A stretch of DNA of 64,000 nt from Castor canadensis (Eukaryota; Chordata; Mammalia; Rodentia; Castoridae). The stretch covers positions 97,533,583 to 97,597,582 of the forward strand of contig NC_133390.1 in the NCBI RefSeq assembly GCF_047511655.1. Reading direction: 5' to 3'. The position numbers and the translations under genes are program-made. A model generated the notes under the pieces. That model ran no database searches and was not told the DNA's origin. It saw nothing but the letters and a program-made list of their open reading frames with translations. Positions 58,796-64,000 of this stretch are shown piece after piece. Within the stretch, counting starts at the first letter, position 1. Every line of letters starts with the position of its first letter.

Positions 58796-60880
58796 TTTTT
58801 CTTTAAAAAAAAATACCTGACAGTGGTGCCCTGCCTTACTGTGTTAGTGAAAGAAAGAAAGCAAAACAGCCAGAGGGCTGTGGGGGCAGGGTGGGAGGCA
58901 GTCACTATGTACCAGGAGAAGCCCAAAGGGAGTCACCTGTATGGTTCAGTGACAGCCCTGCTTGACATGTGGTCTAACTCCACAGCAAGATTTTGTTGAC
59001 TTTCCTGCACTGTTAGGATACAAGGGACCCCCTCCAGGATAAGCTTTGGGTTGGACGCCCTGTTCCAGAGAGTGATGGGGATTCTTACCCATGTCCATGT
59101 TGAGGTGATCAGAGAGGTTTCTCAGAAAACACTCTGAAATGAGACAGTGACATTCTTACAGAAATGGGCTTTGTTGATGGTGTAGAGACAGGAAGCCAAG
59201 AGGTACCTGCCCTGCCTGAGAATCAGGAGGCCTAGTTTGAAATTTGGTCTTCATTGTTTGGATGTAAGGACTCAGGCAACTTCAGACCCTCAACTCCACA
59301 TGTGTCCGCAATAAAAGGGCCAGGAACAGATGGGAGGAGTTGAGGAGATAACATGAGTGAAAGACTTTACAGTGTTTGGCCCACAATGGCTATTTTTCTT
59401 GTTAGCGTCTTAGTTCTTTCCACCTTCAACTTTTGTCCTTCATTGAAAAGCAACATTTCTAAATGTTGCATTCAATTCCTGATGTTTCATCAGCCTCCAG
59501 AAGGAATAAACCTTTCTTTCTTTGTTCTCACAAAGATCCAGAAGTGAAGTGGGGGAGGAGCTACTGATAAAAATTGTTTTTCTTCTTCTTAAAATCAGAG
59601 CCTAATTTCATGCTTCTCTTACTGGCTTCTCTCTGACTCAACTTAGTGCCCGAGGCAAATTATACATTTGTTGTCTCAGTTTCTTTATCTGAAAAATGGG
59701 CTTTATTTTATCATTTTCCCTCCCTGCCTTTCAGCACCTGACTGTTTGGAAACTGTATTCCATAAACTGCATGCAGATGTTCTCTTCCAATTTCCTCTTT
59801 CAGGAGATGTTTTAGTTCCTTCCCAGCAGTAAGGAGTGAAAGTGTTGTCACTGGAGAACAGTACCATAGAACTGTGGTCCTCATCCAGATGATATTTGTC
59901 CCCTGGGATACTGGCCACATTTAAAGACATCTTTGGTTATTACAGCTGGGGGCAGGGAAATGCTTTGGCCATCTAGCAGGTAAAAGTAAAGGATATTGGT
60001 AAACATTCCAGCTTGCCAAGGTCAGCACCTCCTCCCAACAAAGAATCATCTGTCCTAAACTGCCAGCTCCCTAATAAGCAGATGAGCAGAGTCCTGGCCT
60101 TCCTATTAAAATTAACTTTTTGCTTGCTGGAGAGCCAGGGTGTGTCACCCTCCTCTCCTCCAGGCTCCCTCAGCCTTCCCTCTTCTCCAGGCTGAATTGA
60201 AGGGGTGTGTGTTTCCCAAGCCCTTTCTGTAGGGTGGGTAGAAGAGAGAACTCAGAGTCACGTTTGTCATCCAGTTCCCATGGCACAGGCTAAACCTGTG
60301 ATGCTCCCCCCTCTGCGATTCACTGCCAAGTCTGCATTCTGCTTTCCTGTCTGGGGATGGTGTGACACTAGACTTAGCTGCTTAAAGAAAAAATGCTTAC
60401 AGCTCATTTCTTTACTGGAGACAAAAGCTACACAGTTGCACTCTGAAAATCCTCTGAGGTTCACACATCCTCCCCTCCAGGATCAAAGTCTTCTGGCCCA
60501 CAAGAATAGCAAGGACAACCACTCTGGTCAGGGCCTTCTGGCCAGAACAAAATTCCAAAGAGGACAAAACTTCCCTTTGTTCCGGTATCTCCTCCCTGTG
60601 GGTCCTTGTCCCATTTCCCATCCCCATTTCCATCCTTCCCAGAGCTCTCTCAGCAGGCAGAAAACATCTGAATTTCCCATATTCTTTGGTATCTGACATG
60701 CTGACATTTGTAGAGAGCTATGAAGGGGCAGTGTTTAATCCAAAGATATGACCAACTGTGGCACCTCCAGTGTCCCTGAGGGGTTGTTTGATCAACTGGT
60801 GCCTGCAAAGCTTTCCCCAGAGGCTGTGGCATCTTCGCTCCCACAGGAAGGGTTGGTGTAGGAAAGAAACCGAAATTCAC
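58796..60880. other. Intergenic, about 2 kb without recognised gene
   Basis: The 163-codon ORF at 60205-60696 and its antisense shadow resemble no known family. A weak MIR-like patch may lie at 59215-59290. Confidence 0.4.
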
Positions 60881-61165
60881 TGAGCCCCACAGTGTGCTGG
60901 GCATAGTGCCAGGTACTTTCTGTGGGTTTCCACTTTTATTCTTCACAATACTCTACACAAGTCAGTGTCATCCTGATTTTGATATAGAATAACTGAGATT
61001 TCAAGAAGATAAGTCATTGAGTTGGAAGTGTGGCTCAAGTGGTAGGGGGCTTACCTAGTAAGTGCAAACCCTGAGTTCATAGCCCAGTAAAGTCATCAGC
61101 CCAAGGGGAAGAGCCAGGATTTGAACCTATGGCTGTTGATTGTAATGTTACATCATAATGCTGCT
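60881..61165 (-). repeat. MIR split by a later ID insertion
   Basis: The left part has 'TGCTGGGCATAGTGCCAGGT' and 'AATAACTGAGATTTCAAGAA'. After the ID insert the MIR resumes with 'GCCCAAGGGGAAGAGCCAGG' and 'ATTTGAACC', the expected continuation of a reverse MIR. Confidence 0.75.
61018..61090 (+). repeat. ID-like SINE inserted in MIR
   Basis: 'GAGTTGGAAGTGTGGCTCAA', 'GTGGTAGGGGGCTTACCTAG' and 'CCTGAGTTCATAGCCCAGTA'. AAGTCAT on both sides (61011-61017 and 61091-61097) is the likely target duplication. Confidence 0.8.
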
Positions 61166-61496
61166 GCCTCATAAGATTAGGACCTGCATGTTTTCAGAGA
61201 AAAAAAAAAGCTGAGCTCCTAAGTGTCCTGCTATACTTCAGCTTCAAGGTGAACTGTTCATTATGCAGCAAGAATCCTTTTTGCCCTAGGCATCTGGAAT
61301 AATGTAAATTCAAAGGATAAACAAAGTCTCCTCGAATTCACTTGCATTGACTTTTTTTCTTCCTCTGCCTTGCGTGTCCCATTGCTGCTCCACACAGTCA
61401 CAGAGGTAAGCCACAGTGGACCTGGAGCAGAGGTTCTCAAAATTTGGCCTTCAGATCGATGATATTTTATCTCCTGGAAATTTTTGGAATCCAATA
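61166..61496. other. Intergenic, no recognised element
   Basis: Nothing recognised. Confidence 0.4.
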
Positions 61497-61835
61497 TTTT
61501 TTTGAGGGGTTAGGGCATTGGGGGTTGAACTCAGGATCTTGCACTCGCTGAGCAGTTGTACTACCACTGACTTGAGCTGCTCCGCTGGCCCTTTTTACAT
61601 TGGTTATTTTTGAGATAGAGCCTTGCTTTATTCCAGGCTGGCCTGGACTGCAATCTTATTTGTGTTTCCATGGGTAGTTGAGGATGACAGGCTCACACCA
61701 CCATAACCAGTCACTGGTTAAAATAGGGTCTAGCAAACTTTTTGCCAGGGCTGGCCTGTAACGTTGATCCTTCCACTCTCTGCCTCCCAAGTAGCTAGGA
61801 TTACAGGCTTGAGCCACCATGTCAGGAAGAATTCA
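61497..61835 (-). repeat. Composite B1-B1-ID SINE
   Basis: Reverse order of the element at 2956-3288: an ID module ('GGGTTGAACTCAGGATCTTG' to 'GAGCTGCTCCGCTGGCCC'), then one 7SL module ('TTGAGATAGAGCCTTGCTTT' to 'GACAGGCTCACACCACCATA'). A second follows ('AATAGGGTCTAGCAAACTTT' to 'AGGATTACAGGCTTGAGCCA'). Confidence 0.85.
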
Positions 61836-62160
61836 ATTTCTTAAAATATACAAGCTGTATTTTAACCAATCATCCAAGTGACTCTGATGCACTAAAGCTT
61901 AAGAATCACAGACCTAGGAATGCCATTGGCAGAAATCTTTAGTCTACCCCTCCATCTAACTAGTTGTTAAATTCTGCAAATTCTTCCTCTGCCTCCTCTA
62001 GTTGACCTGCCTTTGTCCTGGTTCAGATCCTGTTAACTCATGCCTCTACTGTACATCACTCTCCATTCCTACCTCCACACTCCCCTCCCTCTCATGCTTC
62101 CGTTTCTTCCAATCCGCATCGCCTTCTGCCATCATGCAGCTAGTGGAATAAATTCCCAAC
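61836..62160. other. Intergenic up to the CCNL2 pseudogene tail
   Basis: 61905-62150 resembles an L2 3'-region in part ('TCCTCTGCCTCCTCTAGTTG', then 'CATCGCCTTCTGCC'). Weak. Confidence 0.35.
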
Positions 62161-62195
62161 TTTTTTTTTTCCCTGAGAAGAGCATTGTGTTTATT
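62161..62195 (-). promoter_or_regulatory. Fossil polyadenylation signal and poly-A tail of the CCNL2 retrocopy
   Basis: TTTATT at 62190-62195 (AATAAA on the - strand) lies about 20 bases from the T10 run at 62161-62170. This marks the 3' end of the retroposed mRNA copy. Confidence 0.85.
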
Positions 62196-64000
62196 CAACC
62201 ACATAAAATGCATATATAGGAAATTTTCTATTTAGGAGCTGGTGGCCTGCACTCAGCATTGCACAGATAAAAATAACACAGACCTAAATACCTTCATATT
62301 TTAAAAATCAGAATTCTCTACACAGGTTTTCAGCTGGCAGAATTCAAGTTCTGAGTTTTTATATATAGCTTTCATTTGTATTGAACACATGTTTATTTAC
62401 AACGTGGATAGAGAATAAGGGGCTACTAAGCCCATTTTCTCATTGTGAAACACTGAAAAACATGCACCTAAGTACAACCTAATATAGGCAAAGATTCTCA
62501 AAATCATCTTTCTTGACTTAAGGTAAATGAGTATCAGTACAGGAGTGAAGACACAGCTTGTTCATAGACCAAGCCACACCAACAGGGATGTGTACCACTA
62601 CATTTCCATCAAGAAGCCCTTAGCTTCAGCTGAGGTGGCCCTTCAACCTGCACAGGCATGTGCCACGCCCCAGGTCAACCTGAAGGGCACCTGGCTGTCT
62701 ATCCCCCCAATTCCATTTCCAAATTCACCTCAGGGTCCAGAGTAAAAACCATTTCCACAAAGAATCGTGCTATAAGGCCACTCAAGCCAAGGTTTGCCTG
62801 ATGGAGAGGGGGCAAGGGCAGCCCCCAAGGACACTATCTCACCTCGATGCTGTGCCCAGGATGGTCTGGCTCAGAGCGATGGCCAGTGCTGTCATATGAC
62901 CTTGAGCGCTCGAGTAACTGATCTCTATAGTAATAACTTTTCTTCTTGTGTTTTCTAGAATTATCCAACCGCTCAGTGACCAGCTTCGACAGAGGGACGA
63001 GCTCCGGCTGCCACACTTGTGTGGCTTCTGGGTGGGGTACTTGCAGTGCTTGGATTTCTGAGAGCCCCTCACCTCAGAGCCTTTGCAGGGAGTGCGACGG
63101 GGCACCTGCCTCGGCTCTGTGACTTGGACCCACCCAAGGTAGAGCCACTGTCACTTTTTCGATGAGCCCCAGGCACACACGTCCTCTTAGGAGAGGCAGA
63201 TCGTGATGGGCACCTTGAGTAGCTCTGCTCCTGGCTCCTGCTATGGCTTCAACTCTCTCACCCTTTTGGCAAGCCATTCACAGGGCTGTCAGGCTTAGCT
63301 TTCTTCCTACCCTCCACTTTCCTCTTGGCATTCTTCGCAGAGAGTGGGAAGCCTTGATTCCTTTCCATTCTTTGAGGGATTCTACCAGTTTGGGGACAGG
63401 GGAGAACCGTGCAGAGCTGTTCAGCACTGGAGGGCCCCCGGGCAGCAGGCCCCTGGCTCCTGCCTTCACCTCTTCCGTGGCATGGCTTCTCTTTCCCACT
63501 TCACTTTCCAGGTGTCAGATTGGCCTTTTTCCATGTATAAAGCTGCGGGATTTTTAAGCAGGTTTCTTGAATTACTTCTTCAGTTGCTCCAAACAAAAGA
63601 AACCAATGTGGATGATTGGGTAGAGGAGTCTCCAGCATCCAGGCAGCAAGGAAGATGCAGACATAGGCAAATGCTCTCAGGCCGGAACCACAGGCAGACA
63701 TCTGTGCAAAGGCTGTCCTTTATGTCCATGCAGTCGGGACCAGTGTTGATTACACTCGCATTCTAACACCGGAAGGTACATAACGATTATCTTGTGAAGG
63801 TGCTTCATGTGGACACAGAAGCCCAGCTCCTTAAGGACACGTCTCTCTGCCTTTAAGATCTGGTTCTCTACGTTAACTCTTGATCCAGGAGTAAAGGCAC
63901 AGGTTTCTTTTTCTCCATCAGACGTCTAAGGCGATGAAACACATTGGTGACATCCAGGATTCCTCTTGGAGCCTCTTCGATTTTGGAGGCGAGGTGTACA
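62161..64000 (-). pseudogene. CCNL2: CCNL2 (cyclin L2) processed pseudogene, 5' part outside window
   Basis: Cyclin L2 is a nuclear-speckle cyclin that partners CDK11 in pre-mRNA splicing control. Read on the - strand from the right edge, cyclin-box pieces are recognisable ([20 protein letters not shown] by joining short frames, [35 protein letters not shown]). After these come the linker GLLPGGPPVL and the formerly RS-rich tail (KSYYYRDQ, PGHS), ending at a TAG at 62834-62836. There are no introns. Frameshifts and stops are frequent, and many Ser-Arg repeats have mutated. The 3' UTR follows to 62171, with an AATAAA (complement at 62190-62195) about 20 bases before a T10 run (62161-62170), the old poly-A tail. 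CCNL1 fits less well. Confidence 0.88.

Noticed and set aside
60205-60696. 163-codon ORF on the + strand and a 95-codon antisense ORF
   Set aside because: No family resemblance. A long frame in moderately GC-rich DNA is expected by chance.
62527-62745. 72-codon + strand ORF
   Set aside because: It lies in the antisense of the CCNL2 retrocopy 3' UTR and has no independent support.

Overview
The window is nuclear DNA from a placental mammal, most likely a castorimorph rodent and probably a beaver (Castor). Coding density is very low, the gene fragments have spliced exons with GT/AG borders, and there are L1, L2, MIR, MaLR and Tigger repeats. The most abundant short repeat is a composite SINE: a 7SL-derived B1/Alu-like left part fused to an ID-like right part ('GGGCTGGTGGAGTGGCTCAAG...'). 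I recall this composite from beaver-type genomes. The species call is inference; the rodent call is firmer.

The only true gene recognised is the 3' end of PLD1 (phospholipase D1) on the + strand. Its last two coding exons are at 4284-4401 and 5933-6157, and the 3' UTR probably runs to about 8.15 kb and carries a SINE insertion. In human, PLD1 ends toward the 5' side of TNIK across a large gene-poor interval. If that order is kept, the rest of the window is PLD1-TNIK intergenic DNA, which fits the absence of any other intact host gene.

The rest is a retroposon graveyard. A near full-length young L1 (20276-27225, + strand, 16-bp target-site duplication) has broken ORFs. A related 5'-truncated copy lies at 14710-15728 (-). 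A third copy (40414-43628) is a textbook twin-primed insertion: its 3' end is on the - strand, and its 5' half is inverted and carries an intact 400-codon ORF1. An older L1 family is at 32100-33428, 39619-39781 and 47548-51285. Ancient L1M, L2, MIR, MaLR LTR and Tigger fossils fill much of the remainder.

Two host retropseudogenes are recognisable. One is a C14orf119 copy at 37321-37756 (+), with frameshifts and an in-frame stop. The other is a CCNL2 (cyclin L2) copy on the - strand from 62161 past the right edge, with its polyadenylation signal and poly-A tail still visible. There is also a decayed C2H2 zinc-finger fragment near 55.0 kb.

I found no tRNA or rRNA gene, CRISPR array, operon or new multi-gene system. 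The points most worth a second look are the twin-primed L1 with its open ORF1, the sub-repeats and antisense ORF in the L1 5' UTR, the B1-B1-ID trimeric SINEs, and a 67-codon ORF of unknown origin in the last PLD1 intron.
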